Assembly (NCBI GenBank): GCA_034696485.1
Contig: JAQIWT010000678.1
Coordinates: forward strand, 1-16,445
Reading direction: 5' to 3'
Origin: Isohypsibius dastychi
Lineage: Eukaryota; Tardigrada; Eutardigrada; Parachela; Isohypsibiidae
DNA: 16,445 bases
In this document: positions 8,547-16,114 of the stretch, in pieces
How the letters are laid out: each line of letters opens with the position of its first letter
Numbering within the stretch: position 1 is the stretch's first letter
The notes under the pieces: generated by a model
Databases searched by the model: none
What the model was told of the DNA's origin: nothing
What the model saw: the letters and a program-made list of their open reading frames with translations, nothing else
Translations under genes and position numbers: made by a program

Positions 8547-9080
8547 ATGTTAGCAGTACCAGGCAATGTTGCCCAGACAAAGGTAAGCTTATCATTGAAA
8601 ATCATCCTGCATTTTTGTTCGCTGACGTTTTATGTGTTCGTAAAAGATTTCAAGTGCGGAAAGTGCCAACGATCAACATGCATACACCGAATACTTCTCA
8701 GAGATAACCGGTTATACCACTGAGTCGCCGGCAATAGAAACAACAACAGTGAGGAATTATTACTGGTTCGGAAGCATTGTAAACAGACTGTTATGGTGTT
8801 GAGTTTACAGATCTGGGCATGGCACCATATATCACCAAGCAGCTTTCGGTTTATTATGGTCGGCTCAATGGTAGCTGTTGTTCTCATGGTAGCGTTCGCC
8901 ATTTATCTTTATCACAAGAGGAAAGAGTTAAAAGAGGAGCATCAGCGCCGGATGAGAGATGGATCGATAGTCTGCTCGGAGAATTACTTGCTCAATGGAC
9001 GTCCATCGGTGACCACAGCGTGTAGCTCGGGTGGTGCTGGTGCTGGCAATGACGATGACAGGTCGCCAGCTCTGTCTTGA
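8547..9080 (+). CDS. C6: reduced single-pass membrane protein lacking the Cys module and PPxY
   Basis: Probable exons are 8547-8582 (coding part, after acceptor TTTCAG at 8512), 8647-8748 and 8811-9080, with introns of 64 and 62 nt, phase 0, giving about 135 residues. There is no signal peptide and no cysteine module. Exon 2 is Ser/Thr/Glu-rich. The last exon encodes a helix at about 60-80, then Y-H-K-R-K, a charged E-E-H-Q-R-R segment and a Ser/Gly/Ala-rich C-terminus ending in S-P-A-L-S. The exon 1 end (L-H-D-S-L) resembles the exon 1 end of B5' (L-H-D-S-H), so this is a derived family member. The last exon differs from C6' at about 14 bases, of which only one (Asp/Glu) changes the protein. 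The N-terminal part, including the start, is uncertain; the last exon is firm. Confidence 0.55.
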
Positions 9081-9667
9081 TGAAAAATGGCACTGAACAG
9101 AACGCACTATGTGAGAAATTCAGTGAACACAAATAACTACCAAAGAAAAGCTCGACATATTTTTACAAAAAACAGTCAATCTGAAATTGTTTTTGATATT
9201 TCCTTCTGTGAACTCGAAGAACTATTACAACGCTGGCTCCCCACCTCGGTGAAGTACGCTGAATCTCAAGTCCACTCACTGTGGATCTGAAGTTGCTGAT
9301 GTCTGCAACAGTTACGAAAGGTCACCATCACTTTTACTTCGAAATCGGGATGACATAGCAAACATTGTTGTTCTGATGGTCGCAGCTTTGTATAAACCGA
9401 AGAATAGATATGTTAGGTGCACGTAATCAAGGAAGGTCACGTCAGTCATATATCCCCGACATGCTCTGCGATTCGGAGAGGCTGTACTGCATTGCAGTGC
9501 ACCGCTTCCAGCTTAGCTACAGAAGCGAGCAAATATCGACCTTTGTTTCCATTGAACTTTCGAAAATATGACTTGCAAATATGATTTGCATTTAGTCGAC
9601 AAGAAATTTGTGTACAGAACTTGATCACTGAACCTGGATTGTAACTTGCATTTGAATTCGTCATCTG
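9081..9667. other. Duplicated spacer C6-D7
   Basis: It aligns with 14748-15334. A TA-rich element CATATATCCCCGACATG (about 9447-9463) is conserved in the second copy as CATATATATCCCCGACATG and could be the D7 promoter. The AATAAA seen after C6' is here AAAAAA. No shared open frame was seen. Confidence 0.4.
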
Positions 9668-9842
9668 ATGTCTGACTTTTTGAATGATACATTGGCTCAA
9701 CCGCCGTTACTGAAAGAGAATTTTTTCAGAAAGAGAATTTATCCAAAAATGTTTCTTTCGGGTAAACGTGTGGAAAATTGTGGGAACCAGTGTGGTTATC
9801 GGGTTCGTTATATTCTTGTTGCTGTGGCGGCTTTGTAGATGA
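9668..9842 (+). pseudogene. D7 pseudogene: broken copy of D7'
   Basis: ATG 9668 starts M-S-D-F-L-N-D-T-L-A-Q-P-P, matching D7' (M-P-D-F-L-N-V-T-L-A-Q-P-P). The next part, including the end of exon 1 and the splice donor, is deleted. The acceptor CTCTCAG of D7' is TTTCGG here. The helix-coding segment remains (I-V-G, then V-V-I-G-F-V-I-F-L-L-L-W) but stops at TGA 9840-9842, where D7' has TGG. No working splice or reading frame can join the two parts. Confidence 0.7.
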
Positions 9843-10289
9843 CTGGGCTTTCGAACCACTTCTAATCTGGAAATAGAAGTGGTTGAATTTTGATCACGGC
9901 ACCATCTGAAGTGATTACCGTCCTAAAATGGCTCTTTTTGCTGGCAGTGTTCCATTTGCTCGCGAAAACCTCGGTGATGAGGCACAAGTTTGTGAATGAA
10001 ATACAGGTTTCGACGCCTTTGTGACAGGGCTAACCAAGAAATAAAATGTGGATGGATTTATCTGAGCTATTTCAGAATATGTGAGTCGGCAGTTTGGTAA
10101 TCTTGAATGTTCGGTGAGCTGTAAAAAGCAGACTTAATGTTCGCATAAAATACTTCTCGATCCATTTTTAACATAACACTGGGGCAGACATGCATTTGTT
10201 TACAGTCAAGATGCTGATTGCACTTGCACAAGTAATTGTGCAACGATGCGGTGCAAGTTGAGGATGCTCTTCCCAGAAAAATAACCATT
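9843..10289. other. Duplicated spacer D7-E8
   Basis: It aligns with about 15690-16114. It contains a conserved AATAAA at 10040-10045. No conserved open frame was found. Confidence 0.4.
10040..10045 (+). promoter_or_regulatory. Polyadenylation signal AATAAA, D7 relic
   Basis: AATAAA with the context GAAATAAAATGTG is conserved at 15845-15850 in the second copy, where it follows the intact D7' stop by about 160 bases. This supports a real 3' processing signal there and a leftover here. Confidence 0.5.
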
Positions 10290-10520
10290 ATGAAGGCCAC
10301 AGATATTTGCTTATTCCTGACTGACAATCTACCTAATCTGGACAACCGCACCTGCTCTAGGATACCAGTATCTTTGCTGTACACTGTACAGCACAACGCC
10401 AAAATTTCGTTGATCCTGGCTGGAGCGACTGCTGTTCCGGGGGTGAATGCAGATCGTGCATTCTTCGCTTACTGTGACTTTCTGCGAAGAGCTTGGAGCG
10501 AAACAAGATCCATGCAGTGA
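10290..10520 (+). pseudogene. E8 pseudogene: broken first exon of a two-module gene
   Basis: ATG 10290 begins M-K-A-T-D-I, matching E8' (M-K-A-S-D-I). A four-base duplication (CTGACTGAC versus CTGAC) shifts the frame inside the signal peptide. In the original frame the first module cysteine is Tyr (GGATAC versus GGATGC), a stop TGA follows, and further on G-W-S-D-C-C-S-G-G-E-C is still readable in pieces. A stray open frame runs to 10520 but does not carry the family sequence. Sequence to about 10700 may hold more remains (D-P-C then a polar stretch), but I could not align a second module or a helix. Confidence 0.7.
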
Positions 10521-11619
10521 AACATTGTCTCGACAGTATGGTCTGTCGGAGCCGGAGAACTTGGCACTGCCTGAGACAGTTCTCCAACGAAATGATGTCA
10601 TCAAAACACAATTCGCCTTCCATTCGACAGCACAGGGCTTTCCTGTACTGTGAGGTTACACCCGCGAACTGTTGCCAGATAACCGAGAAAATGTAATGAA
10701 ACCACCAAACGAGTTGCAACAGCAGTCACACTATATACCAGTGGTAACAGGTTGATCTGGGAAGAGGAGCCGCCGATGCGCGGTACTCCCAGTTCAACAC
10801 GACGTGTGTGGTAGATTCTTAACTTGTGCGTGTAGGAATGACATATTCGGCCGCTGGTGGCTAGTATTGTATGTGCATGGAAAACGATTTGGGTTGAAAA
10901 ATAAAGGTCAGTTGTTGTCACCAGCTGGAGCATCAGATGACTGGGTGAAAGGGAAAGGCGGGACCATGTACGTGTATACCTCCAACTGAGAGACCAAGAG
11001 ACTTACGGTTTCTCCTGTCAAATCATACCGAGGGGCATCGAAACATTTGAAACCCTAATGGTCATTACTGATAGCGGGGCACAACACTTTAGTCCACCCA
11101 CCAAGTGACACTGTTATGGATCCCGTGGTTTCATTGCTCGTGGTTTTCAGCCAGGGAACTCGCTTGATGTGAATATTTCTTGAAGGTATTGAATCACATG
11201 AAGACCACGAATGTTGTTCTACCGACTCAAGTGTAGCAGAAAAGTTTACAAAACTTTGAATTATATAGCCTAGATCGTCTAATCCTGCAACAACGAGAGA
11301 GTGACCTTTACTTATTATTGACCAAGCTCAGATTCCCTGCAGAAATACACAGTTCTGGGTAATAATATGTGCACCGTGTAAAACATTTGCAGTGAATACC
11401 CATGTGCTATTCAGCGCCGATCGATCGAGCATACTACACGGCTTTAGACTCGTATCCGGCAGGAACGGTCTGGTAACATCATGACAGCAAGTTTTTTTGA
11501 AGCTGCGCCCAGAGTGAGGGGAACAGTGGATCGCACAGAATGTAAACATTCTTTGAACCGGAAAAGTTCACTCTGCTCATGTTCATGCCAAATTGCCCTC
11601 GATCTACCATTATCCAAAG
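10521..11619. other. Spacer between the two duplicated blocks
   Basis: About 1.1 kb without a supportable gene. It should contain the junction of the duplication and the upstream region of A4'. Short open frames on both strands have no signal peptide plus cysteine pattern, no PPxY and no splice-site logic. An acceptor-like CCAAAG abuts the A4' ATG. Confidence 0.4.
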
Positions 11620-11994
11620 ATGCGAGAAGTACTTGTAACTTCGGTTTTCGTTGTGTTGTGTGTGTTAGTCTTCCAATCTCTTGGATGTGATTGTTACTGT
11701 TGTTACGAATCTCTCACGGATGCGTTGAACCGTGAGTGGAAGCAGTGATGCACTTCAGAGGAATGTGAGCCTTTGGAATGTGAGGATGTCCAAGAACAAC
11801 GACAAATGTTCCGTCCGGCTCAACAGCTGATTGTCGTCAGAGGGTCAACTTTGGGTGATTATCCGAGAAGCACAAACACGACACCGGCTGTCACAACCAG
11901 CGCCCCAGAGGTTCATGATATAAGAAAAGACGATATGCCTCCTACTTATGAAGATGTTGTTCCGAGCTCGCGTGGACGAAGCAGAATCTTTTAA
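11620..11994 (+). pseudogene. A4': internally deleted copy of A4 with TGA at a conserved Cys
   Basis: ATG 11620 opens a signal peptide and C-D-C-Y-C-C-Y-E-S, then reaches W-K-Q followed by TGA (11746-11748), exactly where the first cysteine of the second CC pair belongs; the next codon is Cys, then E-E-C. Reading on in the same frame, the sequence jumps after the last module cysteine into the cytoplasmic tail, R-P-A-Q-Q-L-I-V-V-R-G-S-T-L-G-D, then S-A-P-E-V-H-D-I-R and D-M-P-P-T-Y-E-D-V, ending at TAA 11992-11994. Module 2, linker and helix are missing, with no intron. The tail is clearly that of A4. Most likely a dead gene. Readthrough or selenocysteine at the TGA is a remote alternative; even then the product would be a secreted-type protein carrying a PPxY. 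Confidence 0.75.
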
Positions 11995-12032
11995 ACAGTG
12001 GCAAAGCAGTGATGTGTTCGGAATCGAGGACG

Positions 12033-12108
12033 GCCGAAGAACACTTTCAGCTGAACCGACGGACCCAAAGACTGCGACGGCCTTCGAACTGAAGGTTCGG
12101 CTTTTTTT
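12033..12108 (+). other. Foldable element followed by T7
   Basis: GCCGAA at 12033 pairs with TTCGGC ending 12101. Inside lie a stem CCTTC/GAAGG adjacent to the closing arm and a 10-bp palindrome TTCAGCTGAA (12046-12055). Seven T follow directly. This resembles a small Pol III unit in outline, but no tRNA arms could be fitted. It may be chance. Confidence 0.2.
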
Positions 12109-12402
12109 CTACCCCTGTGATTCCAAATTTAATGACTCTTAGTGTCAACGGCGTCTTATTTCAAGGGAAGGTCATCCGAGAGTGAGACCTTTTAGTAATA
12201 ATATATTGTCAACTAAAATCGCTAAAACGAACCCAAAGCAGTCGCTGAAACAAGGGTTCAAGGGTGAAATAAGGGCTGTCTCAGAGCCTCTTGGTTACTC
12301 TGTTCTGTAAGAAATTGCTTGTCGTATTACCCTTGTTTAAAGCTCTGACCGGGTTGGAGTAAAGCATCGGAATCACTTCAATCATCGCGATCTTTTTGTT
12401 GG

Positions 12403-12410
12403 TATATAAA
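12403..12410 (+). promoter_or_regulatory. TATA box of B5'
   Basis: TATATAAA lies about 210 bases upstream of the 5' UTR donor at 12614, placing a start site near 12433 if spacing is typical. The first copy has GTGAAAAA at the aligned position (about 6666), so the element is not shared. Confidence 0.5.
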
Positions 12411-12613
12411 AAGCAGCACAGGGCCTGCCGGATAACGCGCATTGGTTTACTTGGAGAAATGGTTGACGTGTGTAAGAAGATGAGTCAGGCCGGTTCATCC
12501 GTGTTTAGCATTTCCACAATAAGACACACCTGCATCGGCTCCACCTGAACATCTATGCACTTGAATCAGACAAGCACTCTGTACATACAATACACCACGG
12601 GGAACTTGTTTCC

Positions 12614-12706
12614 GTAAGTGACTGACGAATACAACTTCAATGGTGTACACTGATCGATCTGTTTTTGGCTTGTCTGGATTTCTTTCTTCTCTTTTCACGA
12701 ATCCAG
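12614..12706 (+). other. 5' UTR intron of B5'
   Basis: Strong donor GTAAGTG and acceptor AATCCAG, 93 nt, with nine bases from the acceptor to ATG 12716. It matches the B5 intron 6897-6993 in both signals and position. Confidence 0.68.
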
Positions 12707-12715
12707 TTTTTCATC

Positions 12716-13561
12716 ATGATTAGAAAATATGTACTGTTTGTTTGGACGTTCTGGTTCACTCTGGTAACAGAAATTACTGGATGTGATTATTTCTGCTGTT
12801 ATGATTTATCCGCTCTTTCACTTCCCGCTGGACGGAGATCCTGTTGTGAGGAGAAAGAGTGCGTCCATTATGCATCTCTGCATGATTCCCATAAGCTTTA
12901 TCTCCTTCGTTCACAAAACACAGCAGTGAGATTCAAGTCACTTGTGAAGAAAATCCTGAGAAAACTGAGATTTTTGCTTCAGCCTGACGCTTCCTCAGAC
13001 TTCCCAGCCGCACTTCCGGATCCAGCTTTGTTTCTGTACAAGGATGCAACACGAGCTTCCAATCTGCCAGTAAATTATGACTACAAACGACGCACGTATG
13101 ACTCGTTCAACAATGATACCGGAATGATAGTTGGGATTGTTTTTGGTTCAGTGGGAGCTGTTGTTCTAGTCGCAGTCCTTGTTTCATACTGCAGAAAATA
13201 CAGTATGATGAATACAGAAGGACTAAACTCTCACTCGACGGGATTCATAATACAACCGGTTGTTGTTGTAACTGGGGATTCAAGTAACCTGACACAACTA
13301 GAAATCGGAAGATCACAAGATCTACCACCATCTTACGAGGATGTACACGAACATCCCTTAGTTAACTACCAATCCATTTTAGCAGGAGAACTAAACCCAC
13401 AGTTCCTATGCGACTCTCAATCCATTTTAGCAGGAGAACTGAACCCACAGTTCCTATGCGACTCTCAATCCATTTTAGCAGGAGAACTGAGCCCACAATT
13501 CCCATGTGACTCCCAACCCACTTTTGCAGGAGATCCGAACCCACAGTTCCCATGCGGGTAA
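12716..13561 (+). CDS. B5': one-module Cys-rich single-pass membrane protein, PPSY, expanded C-terminal repeat
   Basis: Exons are 12716-12925 and 12983-13561, giving 262 residues. The 57-nt intron is in phase 0, a multiple of three and free of stops, so the whole region is one open frame. Splicing is preferred because B5 has the same splice sites around a 55-nt intron that cannot be read through. The signal peptide is followed by cysteines 23, 27, 28, 43, 44 and 49. The linker has N-D-T just before the helix (about 118-139). The tail has I-I-Q-P-V-V-V-V-T-G and D-L-P-P-S-Y-E-D-V (PPSY 185-188). Residues 200-262 are four 16-residue repeats that B5 lacks apart from one degenerate unit. The helix and PPSY segments match B5 almost exactly, which argues for function in both. 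Confidence 0.87.
   Translation: MIRKYVLFVWTFWFTLVTEITGCDYFCCYDLSALSLPAGRRSCCEEKECVHYASLHDSHKLYLLRSQNTAVRFKSLVKKILRKLRFLLQPDASSDFPAALPDPALFLYKDATRASNLPVNYDYKRRTYDSFNNDTGMIVGIVFGSVGAVVLVAVLVSYCRKYSMMNTEGLNSHSTGFIIQPVVVVTGDSSNLTQLEIGRSQDLPPSYEDVHEHPLVNYQSILAGELNPQFLCDSQSILAGELNPQFLCDSQSILAGELSPQFPCDSQPTFAGDPNPQFPCG
13370..13561 (+). repeat. Coding tandem repeat, 48 nt x 4
   Basis: Units at 13370, 13418, 13466 and 13514 encode QSILAGELNPQFLCDS and variants; the first two are nearly identical, the last is most diverged and contains the stop codon. One related unit is recognisable at the end of B5 (about 7667-7714, ending in CAGTTCCGATGCGGGT), so the array probably grew from a single ancestral unit after the segmental duplication. 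Each unit adds one cysteine to the predicted cytoplasmic tail. Confidence 0.9.
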
Positions 13562-14253
13562 CTTGAATATGGTTTGATGTGAGGTGAATGTACAGACCAT
13601 CTACTCACTGACCCTGTTTTGCATTTTTGTAAATACGCAAGTTTTAATGGATAAAAACGTATTTTTGTAATGGCTGCCGTGTTTTTCTTTTCAAGATTTT
13701 TATATGTTGACCTATGTATTCTTTACAGTGAGGCTGTTGTAGATCAATGTATGAGCAGTACATTGTCGCAACCATAAACCTAAAATTCATACAAAGCTCC
13801 CATGGTGGCGTTGTGAAAATTAACGCCATTATTACAGCTAGACAGCTATAGACTATGGAACGAGTCCACATAATCATTTAAGCCAACATTAAAGTGTTTG
13901 CTCTGACGATAAAATCAGATAGCTCTTGACTTGTAAATAATCCTTCGTGTTTCTGCTCAGTGTTTATGTGCACCGATATGCTTCGGGGAATTAACTTCTT
14001 TGAGGCATTTTGATGTATCAAAATCATACTCTAGCATCGGAACTGCTTTTGGTTCGTCATCTCACCGTATGAATTTAAGTGTTTTATACATTATCTAGAT
14101 TCGGAGTTTTACTGGTTAATCCTGACAGTCTATGAAGTTGTGAACACATCATTGGTTGTTCTTGATGTTGATTTCAGCAATCGATTCTCCGACTGCATAA
14201 TCTGCTAGACATGTTGGCAGTATCGGGAAATGCTGCCCAAATAGAGGTAAAGC
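13562..14253. other. Duplicated spacer after B5'
   Basis: It aligns with 7715 to about 8580 except for the roughly 190-base segment carrying the relic exon, which is missing. A conserved acceptor TTTCAG ends at 14177, and the bases 14178-14246 before a GTAAAG donor match C6 exon 1. A frame there is open but is not in phase with the next exon because of an extra base (see C6'). Confidence 0.45.
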
Positions 14254-14747
14254 ATGGCATCGACAAAAATGCTGGGTCCTTTGTTGACTAAGGTTTTATA
14301 TGCTCGTAAAAGATTTCAAGTGCGGAAAGTGCCAACGATCAAACATGCATACACCGAATTCTTCTCAGCAATAACCGGTTATTCCACCGAATCGCCGGCA
14401 ATGGAAACAACAACAGTGAGGGATTATTACTGGTTCGGAAGCGTTGTAAACAGACTGTGATTGTGTTGTGTTTACAGATCTGGGCATGGCACCATATATC
14501 ACCAAGCAGCTTTCGGTTTATTATGGTTGGCTCAATGGTGGCTGTTGTTCTCATGGTAGCGTTCGCCATTTATCTTTATCACAAGAGGAAAGAGCTAAAA
14601 GAGGAGCATCAGCGCCGGATGAGGGATGGATCGATAGTCTGCTCGGAAAATTATCTGCTCAATGGGCGTCCATCGGTGACCACAGCGTGTAGTTCAGGCG
14701 GTGCTGGTGCTGGCAATGACGATGAAAGGTCACCAGCTCTGTCGTGA
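14254..14747 (+). CDS. C6': reduced single-pass membrane protein, possible new N-terminus
   Basis: The last exon 14478-14747 encodes 89 residues that differ from C6 by a single Asp/Glu change, with a helix, Y-H-K-R-K and an S-P-A-L-S end. The preceding exon ends at 14415 before a 62-nt intron (GTGAGG...TTACAG) conserved with C6. An extra A (GATCAAACATG versus GATCAACATG) breaks the frame to the C6-like upstream exon. In the frame that reaches the helix there is instead an ATG at 14254, inside what is an intron in C6, giving a basic N-terminus and about 143 residues in total. Either C6' starts at this new ATG or its 5' part is broken. The last exon is firm; the start is not. Confidence 0.5.
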
Positions 14748-15334
14748 CAAAATACGATTCTGAAAAGAAAGCAGTGTGATAAAACACATATGTGTATAGT
14801 ACCAAAGAAGGGACTGAGTTATTCTCACAATAAACAGTCGATTTGAATCATTTTCTTTGTTTCGTTCTGTGATTTCGAAAATCTGCGACAACGTTGGCTG
14901 CCCACCTCCGTGACATACGCCGAACAGTTTGAACTTGATTTCGCTCATTGTGGCTCTAGAGTTGCTATTGTCTGTAGCTGTTACAAAAGGTCACCACCAC
15001 TTTCACCTGGAAAAGAATGATTCAGTAAACATGGTGGTTTTGATGATCACATTTTTTGTATAAATAGAAGAAGAGGGATGTTAAAAACGCGTAATCATCG
15101 AAGGAAGGTCAAGGCAGTCATATATATCCCCGACATGCTCTGCTATTCTGAGAGGCTGCATTACAGTGCAGCGCTTCCAGCTTAGCGACTGAACTGAGCA
15201 AACATCGATCGCTGCTTCCATTCATTTTTTTCTTTATACACACTGGAGAATATGACTTGAATTTGGTCAACAAGAAAATGTCTGTACTGCTTTAGGGAAC
15301 CTGGATGGCGACATGCATATGAATACATCATTTG
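14748..15334. other. Duplicated spacer C6'-D7'
   Basis: It aligns with 9081-9667. AATAAA at 14829-14834 could end the C6' transcript. CATATATATCCCC at about 15119 is a TATA-like element roughly 215 bases before the D7' ATG. No conserved reading frame. Confidence 0.4.
14829..14834 (+). promoter_or_regulatory. Possible polyadenylation signal of C6'
   Basis: AATAAA lies 82 bases after the C6' stop. The first copy has AAAAAA at this place, so it is not conserved. Confidence 0.35.
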
Positions 15335-15684
15335 ATGCCTGATTTTTTGAATGTTACACTGGCTCAACCGCCGTTCCCGACTGCAAACACCAGTTCCAGC
15401 ACCGAATCGTTTGTTGATGTAAGAAGAATTCTTCGGAAAGAGTATTTATTGAAATATGTTTCTCTCAGCTGAACGTATGGAAGATCGTGGGAATCAGTGC
15501 TGTAATCGGGTTTGTTATAATTTTGTTAATGTGGCGGTTTTGTAAATGGCTGGGCACTCGAACACTTCTTCAAGCTCGATACTCTCCGACCACTTCTAAT
15601 CTTGAACAACAAACTCACGGACCGCGACCTCATACTCCCATGCAGTGGATTCTTTGGAGAAGACTTCGACATTTTTCAAATTGA
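15335..15684 (+). CDS. D7': small single-pass membrane protein without Cys module or PPxY
   Basis: Two exons, 15335-15418 and 15469-15684, with a 50-nt phase 0 intron (GTAAGA...CTCTCAG), give 99 residues. The N-terminal 28 residues hold N-V-T and N-T-S sites and a Pro/Ser/Thr stretch, but no signal peptide. The helix is about residues 32-51, followed by W-R-F-C-K-W and a Thr/Gln/Pro then Trp/Arg-rich tail. A stop lies in frame just upstream (15320-15322) with no acceptor between it and the ATG, so the ATG is the likely start unless an upstream part has been lost. If expressed, it would have to insert N-out using the helix itself. The first copy is a clear pseudogene, so this one may also be decaying. 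Confidence 0.5.
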
Positions 15685-16114
15685 ACACTTTTTACCACGG
15701 CTCCAACTGAAGTGAACACAGTCCTGAAACGGCTCATTTTTTATGGCAGTGTTCAATTTGCTCGATAAAATTGCAGCTCAGTGACGCACAGCTTTGTGAA
15801 TGAAATACCTGTTTCAAGGTCTTTTGAGACGAGGCTCACGCGGAAATAAAATGTGAATGAATGGATGTGAGCTATTTTAGAATATGTGCGTCGGCAGTTT
15901 GGTAATCTGAAATGTTCAGTGAGCTGTAAAAAGCAGACTGTGTTCGCATATCTGATAAAACACTTATCGATCCAGTTTTCAAGTAACACTGGGACGGACA
16001 TGAATTTGTTTACACACGAGATGCTGATTGCACAACTACAGAGATCTGTAATTCCTCACGCGAAACGGTGCAGTGCAAGTGTGCAATGTTCTCCACATAA
16101 AATTAACCGAAGTT
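15685..16114. other. Duplicated spacer D7'-E8'
   Basis: It matches about 9843-10289. AATAAA at 15845-15850 is conserved. No conserved reading frame was found. Confidence 0.4.
15845..15850 (+). promoter_or_regulatory. Polyadenylation signal of D7'
   Basis: AATAAA in the context GGAAATAAAATGTG, about 160 bases after the D7' stop, conserved in position and flank at 10040-10045 in the other copy. Confidence 0.5.

Larger units (their letters stand above)
6521..10470 (+). repeat. Segmental tandem duplication, first copy (B5-C6-D7-E8)
   Basis: Genes and spacers here recur in the same order and strand about 5.7-5.8 kb downstream (12281 onward). Clear anchor pairs are the B5/B5' exons (7003 versus 12716), the C6/C6' last exon (8811 versus 14478), the CATATATCCCCGACATG block (about 9447 versus 15119) and the E8/E8' start codons (10290 versus 16115). 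A4 and its deleted copy A4' show that the unit extends upstream to at least A4. This copy has an extra segment at about 8150-8345. Confidence 0.85.
11995..12613 (+). other. Spacer A4'-B5' with non-coding first exon of B5'
   Basis: It holds a T-tract hairpin element (12033-12108), a TATA box (12403-12410) and the B5' 5' UTR exon, which ends at 12613. Bases from about 12281 align with 6521 onward. No coding region is seen. Confidence 0.45.

Noticed and set aside
8749-8810. A 32-nt intron starting at GTAAAC before the C6 helix exon
   Set aside because: GTGAGG 30 bases earlier gives a 62-nt intron of normal size in phase 0, and this holds in both C6 and C6'.
10804-10989. Sixty-codon frame in the spacer between blocks
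   Set aside because: It has an ATG but neither signal peptide nor cysteine module nor helix, and no second copy to test.
12033-12101. tRNA gene
   Set aside because: The outer arms pair and a T-run follows, with a TTCGAAC string inside, but no D-arm, anticodon arm or correctly placed T-stem can be drawn.
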